From NCBI GenBank assembly GCA_942491105.1, contig CALNZX010000006.1, positions 277,687 to 341,686 on the forward strand: DNA of 64,000 nucleotides. Reading direction: 5' to 3'. Under the pieces are notes generated by a model. That model searched no databases and was not told the origin of the DNA. It saw nothing but the letters and a program-made list of their open reading frames with translations. Position numbers and translations under genes: made by a program. Each line of letters starts with the position of its first letter. The stretch's first letter is position 1. Shown piece after piece: positions 1-8,184 of the stretch. The DNA comes from JBBEAM01 sp942491105 (GTDB lineage Bacteria > Pseudomonadota > Alphaproteobacteria > Kiloniellales > DSM-21159).

Positions 1-165
1 CGCGAAGGCGCCGACGACAACGGCGCCCAAACCGGCTCCGCGCAACTGGTCCGGCGGCATTTCCGATAGCCGCGCATAGAGCCAGCGCGGCGCGGCCGGA
101 AATGCGGCGACGATGGCCCCTTCGATCAGAATGATCAGGGCGACGGCGGTCAGCAGATCCGTCAC
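1..165 (-). CDS. DUF2065 family small membrane protein (3' truncated by window edge)
   Basis: Read on the minus strand from a GTG at 165, the 55 visible codons begin VTDLLTAVALIILIEG and continue with a second hydrophobic stretch (GAGLGAVVVGAFA), the two-helix pattern of DUF2065 proteins. The reading frame is open to the window edge, so the C-terminus is missing. It lies 51 nt downstream of hflC on the same strand. In many alphaproteobacteria hflK-hflC is followed by DUF2065 and then a DegP-type protease, so this is probably the next gene of that operon. Function is unknown. The GTG is chosen because the upstream in-frame codons soon meet a stop. Confidence 0.75.
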   Translation of the reverse strand, partial: MTDLLTAVALIILIEGAIVAAFPAAPRWLYARLSEMPPDQLRGAGLGAVVVGAFA

Positions 166-216
166 GCCCGCCGCCTCGTCATGGCGTTAGCCATCGGGAC
201 GGCGGGCGCGTTGGGA

Positions 217-1140
217 TCAGTTGTCGCCGGCCTTGGCGCCGGTGGAAGCGCCAGGCTTCGGCTGGCCAAGCTCTTGAGTGACGTCATCGAAGTAGCGGAA
301 GAAATCGCTGTCCGTCGATAGCACCATGTAGGAGTTATCGCCATCGAAGGAGGCGCGATAGGCCTCCATGGAACGATAGAAGCGGAAGAAACCAGCGTCC
401 TGCCCGAAGGCATCGTTCAGGATGGTGGTACGCTCGCCCTCGCCTTGACCGCGCAGGATTTCCGATTCCCGCCGCGCCTCGGCGATAATCACCGTGGCTT
501 CACGATCCGCGGCGGAGGTGATGCGATCGTACTGCTCCTGCCCCTGGGCACGGAACTCGGCCGCGTCGCGCTCGCGCTCGGCCCGCATCCGGTTATAGAC
601 CGACTCGCTGACGTCCGGCGCCAAATCGGCACGTCCGATACGCACGTCGACGATCTCGATTCCGAAGTCCTGCGCCGCCGCGTTGACCCGGTCCCTGACC
701 GTGTTCATCAGGTCGGCGCGCTCCTCGGACAGCACGCTGGCAAGATTGACGTCGCCGAACACGGCACGGACGGTATCGTTGACGATCGGGCCAAGACGGT
801 CGAGCAGGGCCCGCTCCGAACTCACGCGCTGAATGTAGATGTTCGGATCGGTGATCCGGTAGCGCGAGAAGGAGTCGACGATCAAGGGCCGCTGATCGGC
901 CAGGATCACGCGCTCGGGTTCGGGATCGAAGTTAAGCACCCGGCGTTCGATGTAGCGCACGCTCTGCACGAAAGGAATCTTCATGCTGAGACCCGGCTCG
1001 CTGATCACCCGCTTGATGGCGCCGAACTGCAGGACGATGGCCTGCTGGGTCTGGTGCACCGTGAAGAAGGTGTCGAAGGCGCAGATACCTAGCAGGATCA
1101 CCAAGGCGCCCAGCAGCATCTGAATAAACTTTTTCGTCAT
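217..1140 (-). CDS. hflC: HflC, SPFH/band 7 modulator of FtsH
   Basis: The 307-residue product has one N-terminal membrane segment (about residues 7-26, LLGALVILLGICAFDTFF) followed by a periplasmic band 7/SPFH domain and an alanine- and glutamate-rich helical region near residues 190-240. HflC pairs with HflK in a large inner-membrane assembly that surrounds FtsH and limits its proteolysis of membrane proteins. Length is close to the family norm. The gene starts 17 nt after the hflK stop, so the two are very likely co-transcribed and made in equal amounts. No unusual features are seen. Confidence 0.95.
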   Translation of the reverse strand: MTKKFIQMLLGALVILLGICAFDTFFTVHQTQQAIVLQFGAIKRVISEPGLSMKIPFVQSVRYIERRVLNFDPEPERVILADQRPLIVDSFSRYRITDPNIYIQRVSSERALLDRLGPIVNDTVRAVFGDVNLASVLSEERADLMNTVRDRVNAAAQDFGIEIVDVRIGRADLAPDVSESVYNRMRAERERDAAEFRAQGQEQYDRITSAADREATVIIAEARRESEILRGQGEGERTTILNDAFGQDAGFFRFYRSMEAYRASFDGDNSYMVLSTDSDFFRYFDDVTQELGQPKPGASTGAKAGDN

Positions 1141-1157
1141 GAGGATACCCTCTCCCG

Positions 1158-2342
1158 CTACTGCTGGTTGCCGGAGGGCGAAGAAGAGCGCCCCTGGCCG
1201 GACTGCTGTCTCAGCTCATTGAGCGGCAAATAGGGCACCGCTGCCTGGCCGGCATTGTCCATGATCACCTTGTCGGTCTTGGAGAAGACTTCCTGGATGG
1301 TCTCCAGGAACATCCGCCGCTCGGTAACCTCGGGGTTCTGCTTGTAGGCCTCGTAAACCGAGAGGAAGCGCTGGGCCTCACCCTGAGACTCGTTGATGAT
1401 CTGCTCCTTGTAGGCCGCTGCGTTCTGGATCATCCGCTGCGCCTCGCCTCGGGCCTCCGGGATCACCTTGTTGCGATAGGCGTCGGCTTCGTTGCGCCGG
1501 CGGTCGAGATCCTGCTGCGCTCGCTGCACCTCGTCGAAGGCGTCGATCACCTGGGACGGCGGCTGCACGTTCTGCAGGCGCACCTCGGTAATCAGAATGC
1601 CCGAACCGTAGCTGTCCAGGATACCCTGCAGAAGCTGCTTGGTTTTCAGCGCGATCTCGTCGCGCGCCTCGGTCAGAGCCGGCTGAATGTCGGTGCGGCC
1701 GATGATCTCGCGCATCGCGCTTTCCGCCGCCGCCTTCACCGTAACTTCCGGTTCGCGGATGTTGAACAGATACTTGCCGGCATCGCTGATGCGCCACTGC
1801 ACCGAGAAATCGATATCGATGATGTTCTGATCGCCGGTCAGCATCAGGCTTTCCTCGGGCACGTCCTGGGGACGGCCGGAGTTCGTACCGAACTGGCCAC
1901 GGAAACCGACATCGGTCTGGCGGATGTTCTCCACGTCCGGCGTCACCGCCGTCTCGATCGGATAGGGCAGATGCCAATGCAGGCCAGGCTGCGCCGGGTT
2001 GGCTTGGTTGATCCACTCGCCGAAGCGCAGGACCACGCCCTGCTCACCCGGCTGCACGCGATACAAGCCGCCGAAAATCACCCAGAGCACGAAAATCCCG
2101 ACCGCGATCAGCAGGAGGGACTTGCCCCCGCCGATACCGCCCGGCATCGCGCTCTTGAAGCGCTCCTGCCCCTTGCGGATCAGATCCTCGATGTCCGGGG
2201 GGCGCTGCCCGCCGCCGCCGCTTCCTCCGGGGCCACCGCCGGGCCGGCCCCAAGGACCGCCACCGCCGCTACCGCCACCAGATCCACCACCAGAACCCCC
2301 ACCCCAGGGGCCGCCTCCACCGCTAGACGATTGCCAAGGCAT
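1158..2342 (-). CDS. hflK: HflK, SPFH/band 7 modulator of FtsH
   Basis: The 394-residue product opens with a very glycine-rich cytoplasmic segment (about residues 7-46), then a single membrane helix near residues 75-95, a band 7 domain, and a helical region rich in Ala, Gln and Arg (about 270-340). This layout is typical of HflK, the partner of HflC in the FtsH-regulating HflKC complex of the inner membrane. It is the first gene of the hflK-hflC-DUF2065 operon and is divergent from mrp, with a shared intergenic region of about 170 bp that should carry both promoters. Confidence 0.95.
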   Translation of the reverse strand: MPWQSSSGGGGPWGGGSGGGSGGGSGGGGPWGRPGGGPGGSGGGGQRPPDIEDLIRKGQERFKSAMPGGIGGGKSLLLIAVGIFVLWVIFGGLYRVQPGEQGVVLRFGEWINQANPAQPGLHWHLPYPIETAVTPDVENIRQTDVGFRGQFGTNSGRPQDVPEESLMLTGDQNIIDIDFSVQWRISDAGKYLFNIREPEVTVKAAAESAMREIIGRTDIQPALTEARDEIALKTKQLLQGILDSYGSGILITEVRLQNVQPPSQVIDAFDEVQRAQQDLDRRRNEADAYRNKVIPEARGEAQRMIQNAAAYKEQIINESQGEAQRFLSVYEAYKQNPEVTERRMFLETIQEVFSKTDKVIMDNAGQAAVPYLPLNELRQQSGQGRSSSPSGNQQ

Positions 2343-2510
2343 TCAGCACATACTCCACTTGTTGTTCGCGTGAGGCTCCGGCGCAGGTCGGCATTCAAAC
2401 CGGCTGCTGCCCCCCCTATATCTCGGATTAGGCAAACCGTATAAAACTCACGGCCAAGGCCGGTAATAACACTCTTTGCCGATATTGTCAGATAAGGAGA
2501 AATTTCAAGG

Positions 2511-3662
2511 ATGGCGCAGCTTAGCGAAGCGCAGATACTCGAGGCCCTGAAAAGCGTCGCGACCCCCGACGGAAAGAGCGATATCGTGAGCGCGGGCCTG
2601 ATTAGCGGCCTGATCGTCAAGGATGGCAACGTCGGTTTCGCCATCGAGGTCGATCCGCGCGAGGGGGAAAAACTCGAACCTCTGCGCAAACAGGCCGAAC
2701 AAGCCGCGGACGCGGTACCTGGCGTGCTTTCGGTGACCGCCGTGCTGACCGCGCACCGCGAATCCCCCTCCGGCGGCCCCCAGGCGGGCGGTGGACAGGG
2801 CGGCGGCGCGCAGCCTGGCCAGGGCCACTCCCACGGACAAGGCGAAGCCAAGGCGCTGGTGCCCGGGGTCAAGGCCATCGTCGCGGTGGCCAGCGGCAAG
2901 GGCGGCGTCGGCAAATCGACCTGCGCGGTCAATCTGGCATTGGCCCTGGGGCGGCTCGGCTTGGCGGTCGGCATGCTCGACGCCGATATCTACGGCCCTT
3001 CGCAGCCGCGCATGATGGGCATCTCCGGCCGTCCGAACTCGCCCGACGGCAAGACCCTGAAGCCGATGGAGAACTACGGCGTCAAATGCATGTCCATGGG
3101 CTTCCTGGTCGCCGAGGACACGCCGATGATCTGGCGCGGGCCGATGGTGCAGTCCGCCCTGCAGCAGATGCTGCGCGATGTCGACTGGGGCGAGCTCGAC
3201 GTGCTGATCGTCGACATGCCGCCGGGAACCGGCGACGCCCAGCTGACCATGGCGCAGCAGGTGCCGCTGGCCGGCGCGGTCATCATCTCGACGCCCCAGG
3301 ACATCGCCCTGCTGGATGCCCGCAAGGGCCTCAACATGTTCCGCAAGGTCGACGTGCCGGTGCTCGGCATCGTCGAGAACATGTCGCTTTACATCTGCCC
3401 GGAATGCGGCCACGAGGCGCATATCTTCGGCCACGGCGGCGCCAAGCGCGAAGCCGAGAAGCTGGGCATGGAATTCCTCGGCGAGGTGCCCCTGGACATT
3501 TTGATCCGCGAAACCTCCGACGGTGGCCAGCCGATCGTGGTGTCCCATCCCGACAGCCCCCACGCGCAGGCCTTCGTCAAGATCGCGGAGCAGATCTGGC
3601 AACAGGTCTCCGCCCGTCTTACCAGCGGCCAGAACCAGGGCCCGCGCATCGTCATGCAGTAG
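2511..3662 (+). CDS. mrp: Mrp/ApbC-family iron-sulfur cluster carrier ATPase
   Basis: The 383-residue product has an N-terminal MIP18/DUF59 domain (about 1-85), a Gly/Gln-rich linker (about 86-115), and a P-loop ATPase domain with a deviant Walker A motif SGKGGVGKST at 128-137. A CPEC motif at 296-299 supplies the cysteines that bridge a [4Fe-4S] cluster between two subunits. Family members carry Fe-S clusters to apoproteins in the cytoplasm. An AAGGAG ribosome site precedes the ATG. The gene is divergent from hflK and is followed by a perfect 11-bp hairpin, so it is probably transcribed alone. Confidence 0.93.
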   Translation: MAQLSEAQILEALKSVATPDGKSDIVSAGLISGLIVKDGNVGFAIEVDPREGEKLEPLRKQAEQAADAVPGVLSVTAVLTAHRESPSGGPQAGGGQGGGAQPGQGHSHGQGEAKALVPGVKAIVAVASGKGGVGKSTCAVNLALALGRLGLAVGMLDADIYGPSQPRMMGISGRPNSPDGKTLKPMENYGVKCMSMGFLVAEDTPMIWRGPMVQSALQQMLRDVDWGELDVLIVDMPPGTGDAQLTMAQQVPLAGAVIISTPQDIALLDARKGLNMFRKVDVPVLGIVENMSLYICPECGHEAHIFGHGGAKREAEKLGMEFLGEVPLDILIRETSDGGQPIVVSHPDSPHAQAFVKIAEQIWQQVSARLTSGQNQGPRIVMQ

Positions 3663-3670
3663 TCCCGGCC

Positions 3671-3712
3671 ACGCTTGGCTCCCGCAGCTGTGAAGCCGCG
3701 CGAGCCAAGCGT
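3671..3712 (+). terminator. Perfect 11-bp hairpin downstream of mrp
   Basis: ACGCTTGGCTC at 3671-3681 pairs perfectly with GAGCCAAGCGT at 3702-3712 across a 20-nt loop, starting 9 nt after the mrp stop. The following bases (TATTCG) contain few T residues, so as an intrinsic terminator it is weak. It may instead stabilise the mrp mRNA 3' end or mark a processing site. It separates mrp from the YHS gene. Confidence 0.5.
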
Positions 3713-3773
3713 TATTCGCCTTCGCCGGCCGCAGGCTTCATCCTTATCGCCGAACGATAGGGAGAGCGCGCAG

Positions 3774-4247
3774 ATGCCCGAAGCAACCACCCGCACGAAA
3801 CCGCAGGGCCAGCGGCCGCTTGCATTGGGTCTTTTGTTTCTCGCCGTGGCGCTTTTCGTCATGCCGGTCCCGGTTCGCGCCGAGGTTTTCAGCACCGAGG
3901 GCGTCGCGCTGGGCGGTACCGACCCGGTCGCCTATTTCACCGAGGGCAAGCCGGTCGAGGGGTCGAGCGACTACAGCTTCGACTACCAGGGCGCGACCTG
4001 GCACTTCGCCAGCGCCGCCAATCGCGACGCCTTCGCCGCCGATCCGGGGAAATACGCGCCGCAATACGGCGGCTACTGCGCCTACGGGCTGGCCCAGGGC
4101 GCCTTGGTCGAGACCGTTCCGGAAGCCTGGTCGATCGTCGACGGCAAGCTCTACCTGAACTTCAGCAAGGGCGTGCAGCAGCGCTGGGAGCAGGACATTC
4201 CAGGCTATATCGCCAAGGCCGACAGCAACTGGCCCAGCCATCGCTAA
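3774..4247 (+). CDS. Exported YHS-domain protein
   Basis: From the ATG at 3774, preceded by a GGGAGAG-type ribosome site, the product is 157 residues. Residues 1-36 look like a signal peptide (basic start, hydrophobic LGLLFLAVALFVM, then VRA). The mature part matches the YHS pattern: GTDPVAYF, a central W-F-A segment, then DPGKYAPQYGGYCAYG. YHS proteins of this exported type occur with metal-handling systems, but the substrate here is not evident. An upstream in-frame start at 3675 is rejected because it would run through the mrp hairpin and lacks a ribosome site. Confidence 0.8.
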   Translation: MPEATTRTKPQGQRPLALGLLFLAVALFVMPVPVRAEVFSTEGVALGGTDPVAYFTEGKPVEGSSDYSFDYQGATWHFASAANRDAFAADPGKYAPQYGGYCAYGLAQGALVETVPEAWSIVDGKLYLNFSKGVQQRWEQDIPGYIAKADSNWPSHR

Positions 4248-4320
4248 CCCGCCCAGCGAGCCGCCCCGGATGCCCCCCTCGGATAACCCCCTCGGATAAT
4301 CCCCTGCCAGGCGGCTTCCT

Positions 4321-5178
4321 TCAGCCCTGGAGGAAAGTCTCCAAGCCGGCATCGTCGGCGATTCGCGTGAACCAGTGGCTGGCCACGACGCCAGGATAAC
4401 CATCGACATTGGGGGCGCCCCGCTGCGCGGCGATATCCGCAAGGCTGACGCTGCGGGTTTCCAGGCTGACGCGCATCCGCGCGCTGGTGTTGGGCGCCGA
4501 ACCATGGAGCTGAGCGGCGGAAAAGCAGAGCAGCGCGCCGGGCTCGATCACGCAAGGCACGGCGGCGGAGTCCTCCGGCGCTTGCTCCGCGACGGGCAGA
4601 CGCGGATAGGCTTCGCCGCGCGCGCGGGCCGCATGGAGCTCTCGCAGATTCCACCCGGCGGAGGTATTGGCGATCGGCCGCGACCAGTAGCGCGGATAGA
4701 GCAGCAGGGTGCGGTTTTCCGCGAGGGGGTAGACGGGCGCCCACCAGTTGATCTGGGCTGGGATATTGGAGCCCCAGCTATCGCGGTGCGGCCGCAGGCT
4801 GCGCAGCGCGGGTTCCTCGCGCGGCGGCCCCGGCGGCACCATCCGCAGCACCCGCCGGTCCCAGAAGGTGTCCTCGGGCGAAAAGCCCAGGGCCGCGAAA
4901 AGAGCGGAAAAGGCCGCGCGAATCTCCGGATCGGCGACGAAGTCGGCGCGTAGCCGCGTGGCTCTGCGGCGCAGCTCCTCGAAGCCGAGCGCGCCCGGCG
5001 CCTGCTCCACGTGAACGCCGAAAGCCGCCTCGCTGAGACGCCGGGTCAACGCGACCAAGTCTGCCATGGCCGCGAGGCCGCGATAGACGATCAACTCGCC
5101 GGCGAAGAGGCGCGCGGTCAGCTCCTGGCGCGATAGCGACCTATCGAGGATGGTGAAGACCGGCGGCGGCGCCGCCAC
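4321..5178 (-). CDS. Phytanoyl-CoA dioxygenase-like Fe(II)/2-oxoglutarate oxygenase
   Basis: Taken from a GTG at 5178, the product is about 285 residues. It carries an HRD triad element (in LRPHRDSWG), an aromatic core (INWWAPVYPL) and a distal H followed by R (QLHGSAPN...RMRVSLETRSV), the metal- and 2-oxoglutarate-binding pattern of this superfamily. The substrate is unknown. The GTG lies one base after the folA stop codon, suggesting translational coupling with thyA-folA. A longer reading from 5292 would overlap folA by more than 100 nt and is less likely. The gene is an unusual addition to the usual thyA-folA block. Confidence 0.7.
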   Translation of the reverse strand: MAAPPPVFTILDRSLSRQELTARLFAGELIVYRGLAAMADLVALTRRLSEAAFGVHVEQAPGALGFEELRRRATRLRADFVADPEIRAAFSALFAALGFSPEDTFWDRRVLRMVPPGPPREEPALRSLRPHRDSWGSNIPAQINWWAPVYPLAENRTLLLYPRYWSRPIANTSAGWNLRELHAARARGEAYPRLPVAEQAPEDSAAVPCVIEPGALLCFSAAQLHGSAPNTSARMRVSLETRSVSLADIAAQRGAPNVDGYPGVVASHWFTRIADDAGLETFLQG

Positions 5179-5179
5179 G

Positions 5180-5680
5180 TCAGCGCCGCTCCAGGATAAT
5201 GAAGCAATGCGCCGGGCGCTCCTCCTCCTCGGGCACGCATTCGCAAAACATCTGGCGCCAGTCGCTGGGATCGTATTCGGGGAAGAAGGCATCGCCCTCC
5301 GCGGTGATATCGACCTCGGTCAGATACATCCGGTCGGCGCGCCGCATCGCCAGGGAAAAGATATCGCCCCCGCCGATCACCATCACCTCCTTGACTCCAA
5401 GCGCCTTGGCTTCCTCCGCCGCCAGGTTCAGCGCGTCGTCGATGTTGCCGCAGACGGACACGCCGGGCGCGGTGAAGTCGGGATTGCGGGTGACCACGAT
5501 ATTGGGCCGCTTGGGCAGCGGCTTGCCGATGGAATCGTAGGTTTTACGCCCCATCACCACGGGCTTGCCCAAGGTCGCGGCCTTGAACCAGCGCAGATCG
5601 TCGGGCAGATGCCAAGGCAGTTCGCCGTCGATCCCAATGACACGGTTGCTCCCTAGAGCGACAATCAGGCTGATCTCCAT
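5180..5680 (-). CDS. folA: Dihydrofolate reductase
   Basis: The 166-residue product shows the DHFR landmarks in order: an N-terminal strand then IGIDGELPWHLPDDL with the catalytic acidic residue, VVMGRKTYDSIG for NADPH binding, and a GGGDIF loop. It reduces dihydrofolate to tetrahydrofolate and regenerates the cofactor oxidised by ThyA, whose gene is directly upstream (9-nt gap). Length is normal. The gene is co-directional with thyA and the downstream oxygenase gene. Confidence 0.96.
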   Translation of the reverse strand: MEISLIVALGSNRVIGIDGELPWHLPDDLRWFKAATLGKPVVMGRKTYDSIGKPLPKRPNIVVTRNPDFTAPGVSVCGNIDDALNLAAEEAKALGVKEVMVIGGGDIFSLAMRRADRMYLTEVDITAEGDAFFPEYDPSDWRQMFCECVPEEEERPAHCFIILERR

Positions 5681-5689
5681 GGTCTCCGC

Positions 5690-6484
5690 CTAGACCGCAA
5701 TCGGAGCGGCGATATGGGGATGGGCTTCGTAGTCCTGCAGGGTGAAGTCCTCGAAACGGAAGGCGAAGATATCCTCGACCTCGGGATTGAGACGCATCCG
5801 GGGCAGCGGCAGCGGCTGGCGCGCGAGCTGCGTTTCAACCTGCTCCAGATGATTGAGATAGAGATGCGCGTCGCCGAAGCTGTGAATGAACGCGCCGGGC
5901 CGCAGCCCGGTGACCTGCGCCACCATCATCGTCAGCAGCGCATAGGACGCGATATTGAAGGGCACGCCGAGGAAAATATCGGCGCTGCGCTGGTAGAGCT
6001 GACAAGACAGCCGGCCCTCCGCGACATGGAACTGAAACAGGCAGTGGCAGGGCGGCAAGGCCATCTTCTCGATCTCGCCGACATTCCAGGAGGCGACGAT
6101 CAAGCGCCGCGAATCGGGGTTGCTCTTGATCTGCTCCACGAGCTGCGAAATCTGATCGATGGCGCGGCCATCGGCGGTCGGCCAGGAACGCCACTGCACC
6201 CCATAAACCGGGCCCAGCTCGCCTTCGGCATCCGCCCAGTCGTCCCAGATCGAAACCCCGGCCCGCTGCAGCGAGGCGATATTGCTTTCCCCGCGCAGGA
6301 ACCACAGCAATTCGTGGATGATGGATTTCAGGTGCAGCTTCTTGGTCGTCAGCAGCGGGAATCCCTCGGCCAGATCGAACCGCATCTGATAGCCGAACAC
6401 CGATTTCGTGCCGGTCCCGGTGCGGTCGTTCTTGAGCGTGCCGTTGTCGCGGACATGGCGCATCAGGTCGAGATACTGCTGCAT
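5690..6484 (-). CDS. thyA: Thymidylate synthase
   Basis: Starting at the ATG at 6484, behind a GAGGA ribosome site, the product is 264 residues, the standard ThyA length. The nucleophilic cysteine lies in PPCHCLFQF, with RTGTGTKS near the N-terminus and DAHLYLNHLEQ near the C-terminus. It methylates dUMP to dTMP using methylene-tetrahydrofolate. A longer in-frame reading from 6604 would add 40 residues not expected in the family. It is the first gene of thyA-folA. Confidence 0.97.
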   Translation of the reverse strand: MQQYLDLMRHVRDNGTLKNDRTGTGTKSVFGYQMRFDLAEGFPLLTTKKLHLKSIIHELLWFLRGESNIASLQRAGVSIWDDWADAEGELGPVYGVQWRSWPTADGRAIDQISQLVEQIKSNPDSRRLIVASWNVGEIEKMALPPCHCLFQFHVAEGRLSCQLYQRSADIFLGVPFNIASYALLTMMVAQVTGLRPGAFIHSFGDAHLYLNHLEQVETQLARQPLPLPRMRLNPEVEDIFAFRFEDFTLQDYEAHPHIAAPIAV

Positions 6485-6588
6485 GCTTTCCTCGGAAGCG
6501 GAGTCGCGGTTGCTGGAGTGCGCAGAGACTACTCCGGCCTCGCGCGATGGGAAAGCCATGGCGCATCGCGGCCCCTGTAAGCTGAAGC

Positions 6589-6617
6589 TTTCATGTCGGC
6601 GCAATACTTCCTATATT
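6589..6617 (+). promoter_or_regulatory. Candidate ssrA promoter
   Basis: TATATT at 6612-6617 is a good -10 hexamer. A weak -35 (TTTCAT, 6589-6594) lies 17 bp upstream. The predicted start near 6624 coincides with the expected 5' end of the tmRNA acceptor piece, 80 nt before the CCA. The weak -35 limits confidence. Confidence 0.5.
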
Positions 6618-6623
6618 GAGTGT

Positions 6624-6920
6624 GCCGCCTAGCGGCTATGGAGCTACACGGGCTTGCGACATAAGCGCAGTGGACCCGGGGGCAGTACCCGGCGCCTCCA
6701 CCATTCTCTACGGGGGCGAAACAGGATCGACACGCGTGGTAAAGGCTTTCTCGGTTCCCGGCATGGTACCGCCGTTATCGGGCCGTACAATAGTTGCCAA
6801 CGACAACTATGCTGAGGTGCGTCTGGCTGCGTAAGCAGCTCGACCGTCTCAAATCAATCCGTTGCGGTTAGCACCGTAACGTGGGGCTCGCGGGCCGCCT
6901 CGCAACAGAAGGCCCGCACC
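6624..6920 (+). ncRNA. ssrA: tmRNA, circularly permuted two-piece alphaproteobacterial form
   Basis: The acceptor piece comes first and ends CGCCTCCACCA at 6703. After an 8-nt spacer the coding piece starts GGGGGCG at 6712. These two ends form a 7-bp acceptor stem with a G-U at the third pair, the alanine identity element, and an encoded CCA. A T-arm-like stem-loop (CCGGG, 7-nt loop, CCCGG) precedes the acceptor strand. The tag begins with GCC at 6796 and reads ANDNYAEVRLAA, stopping at 6832-6834. This RNA rescues stalled ribosomes and marks nascent chains for ClpXP. The 5' and 3' limits are approximate. sspB follows immediately. Confidence 0.93.
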
Positions 6921-6924
6921 TTTT
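6890..6924 (+). terminator. Hairpin with short T run at the ssrA 3' end
   Basis: GCGGGCC at 6890-6896 pairs with GGCCCGC at 6911-6917 across a 14-nt loop and is followed by ACCTTTT. It could be the intrinsic terminator of ssrA or, in part, a helix of the coding piece. It lies 45 nt before the sspB start. Confidence 0.5.
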
Positions 6925-6968
6925 ATGTGGGCGTAAGAATCCACATCCAGGGAGAAGACCGAATACGC

Positions 6969-7553
6969 ATGACCGAAGACTCACTCCGTTACGACCTGAT
7001 GGTGGAAGACGCTCTGCGCGGCGTGGTCCGCGCCGCCTTGACGGAGGCCGCGGAAAACGGCCTGCCCGGCGAACACCACTTCTACATCACCTTCAAGACC
7101 GGGCATGCCGGGGTCGATATCCCGACCAGGCTGCGCGAGCGCTATCCCGACGAGATGACCATTGTGCTGCAACACCAGTTCTGGGATCTGATCGTCGAGG
7201 AGGAGCGCTTTACCATCACCTTGAGCTTCGATGGCAAGGCCGATCCCCTGCGCATTCCCTTCGCGAGCGTGGTCGCCTTCGCCGACCCTTCCGTCAAGTT
7301 CGGCCTGCAGTTCGGGCAGGACGGCGAGCTTGAGGGGGTCGACGACAGCAGTCTGGCCGACGGCGAGGACGACGAACTCGAAGATACGGCCGGGTCCCAG
7401 GCGCCGGCGGAGCTCGCGGCCTCCCGAAAGGCCTCCGGAGACTCCCAGGACAACGCCGAGAACGCGCTGTCCACCGAGGACAGTGGCGGGAGCGATGACG
7501 GCGACAAGGTCGTCGCCCTGGACCGCTTCCGTAAGAAACCCGCGGATCGCTAA
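6969..7553 (+). CDS. sspB: SspB, ClpXP adaptor for ssrA-tagged proteins (alpha type)
   Basis: From the ATG at 6969 the product is 194 residues. The N-terminal domain (about 1-125) matches alpha-type SspB, which holds the ssrA tag. A long acidic, Ser/Gly-rich linker (about 126-180) follows, and the last residues VVALDRFRKK fit the ClpX-binding tail. The protein tethers tagged substrates to ClpX and lowers the concentration needed for degradation. Its position directly after ssrA puts tag source and tag adaptor side by side. A GGAGAAG site precedes the start. An earlier in-frame start at 6927 would lie inside the ssrA terminator region. Confidence 0.92.
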   Translation: MTEDSLRYDLMVEDALRGVVRAALTEAAENGLPGEHHFYITFKTGHAGVDIPTRLRERYPDEMTIVLQHQFWDLIVEEERFTITLSFDGKADPLRIPFASVVAFADPSVKFGLQFGQDGELEGVDDSSLADGEDDELEDTAGSQAPAELAASRKASGDSQDNAENALSTEDSGGSDDGDKVVALDRFRKKPADR

Positions 7554-7667
7554 GGTTTCGGCGGCCCCGGCCGTCTCCGTGAGATCAAACGCACGGCTTT
7601 ATCCCGATTCGAATTCAGATGGCCCCGCGCCCTTATCTGCCGCCGACGGTATTCATGGGATACCCGG

Positions 7668-7681
7668 TTGATCTCCCTCAA
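7668..7681 (+). promoter_or_regulatory. FNR/FixK-like box upstream of the universal stress gene
   Basis: TTGATctccCTCAA differs at one position from the symmetric consensus TTGAT-N4-ATCAA of FNR, FixK and Dnr proteins. Its centre is about 67 nt before the downstream ATG. A class II activator site would put transcription start near 7716, leaving a leader of about 25 nt. Oxygen-responsive control of universal stress genes by FNR is known in other proteobacteria; here it is inferred from the site alone. Confidence 0.5.
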
Positions 7682-7741
7682 TGCGCTAAATACGTCAATG
7701 ACGTAGTCGTTTATTCGACATAAAACCGAGGGAGCGAAAGT

Positions 7742-8155
7742 ATGTACAAGAAAATCATGGTTCCGGTGGATCTCGCGCACCAGGAGAAGCTGGACAAGGC
7801 TCTGGCGGTCGCCACCGATCTCGCGCGGCACTACGGCGCGGCGCTCTGCGTCGTCGGGGTCACGGCCCCGCAGCCGAGTTCCGTGGCGCGCAGCAGTGAG
7901 GAATACGCCGAGAAGCTCGCCGCCTTCGCCGCTCAGCTAAGCGAGAAACACGGCCTGGACATCGAGACCAGGGCGGTCATCAGCCACGATCCCGCCCGGG
8001 ATCTGGACACAGCGCTCGGCAAGGCCGCGGGGGAGCTGGGCGCCGAGCTGATCGTCATGGCGTCCCACGTCCCGAACTTCGCCGAGCACATCTTCGCCTC
8101 GAATGCCGGCTACCTCGCCTCGCATGTGGATTGCTCGGTTTTCATCGTGCGCTGA
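7742..8155 (+). CDS. Universal stress protein, UspA family
   Basis: The 137-residue product is a single Usp domain: MYKKIMVPVDLA at the N-terminus, a long variable middle, then ELIVMASHVP and a C-terminal CSVFIVR strand. The segment between them (NFAEHIFASNAGYLASH) does not show the G-2x-G-9x-G(S/T) pattern of ATP-binding members, so it is more likely a non-nucleotide-binding UspA-like dimer. It has its own promoter region with an FNR/FixK-like box. It is convergent with the small gene at 8185-8397, with a GC-rich 6-bp inverted repeat between them. Confidence 0.9.
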   Translation: MYKKIMVPVDLAHQEKLDKALAVATDLARHYGAALCVVGVTAPQPSSVARSSEEYAEKLAAFAAQLSEKHGLDIETRAVISHDPARDLDTALGKAAGELGAELIVMASHVPNFAEHIFASNAGYLASHVDCSVFIVR

Positions 8156-8184
8156 CAGGGGGCGGCCGCGCAGCGTGGCCGCTG

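Noticed and set aside
4247..4320. Short direct repeat (CCCCTCGGATAA twice) between the YHS and oxygenase genes
   Set aside because: Only two short copies in GC-rich DNA between converging genes; no structure or function can be supported.
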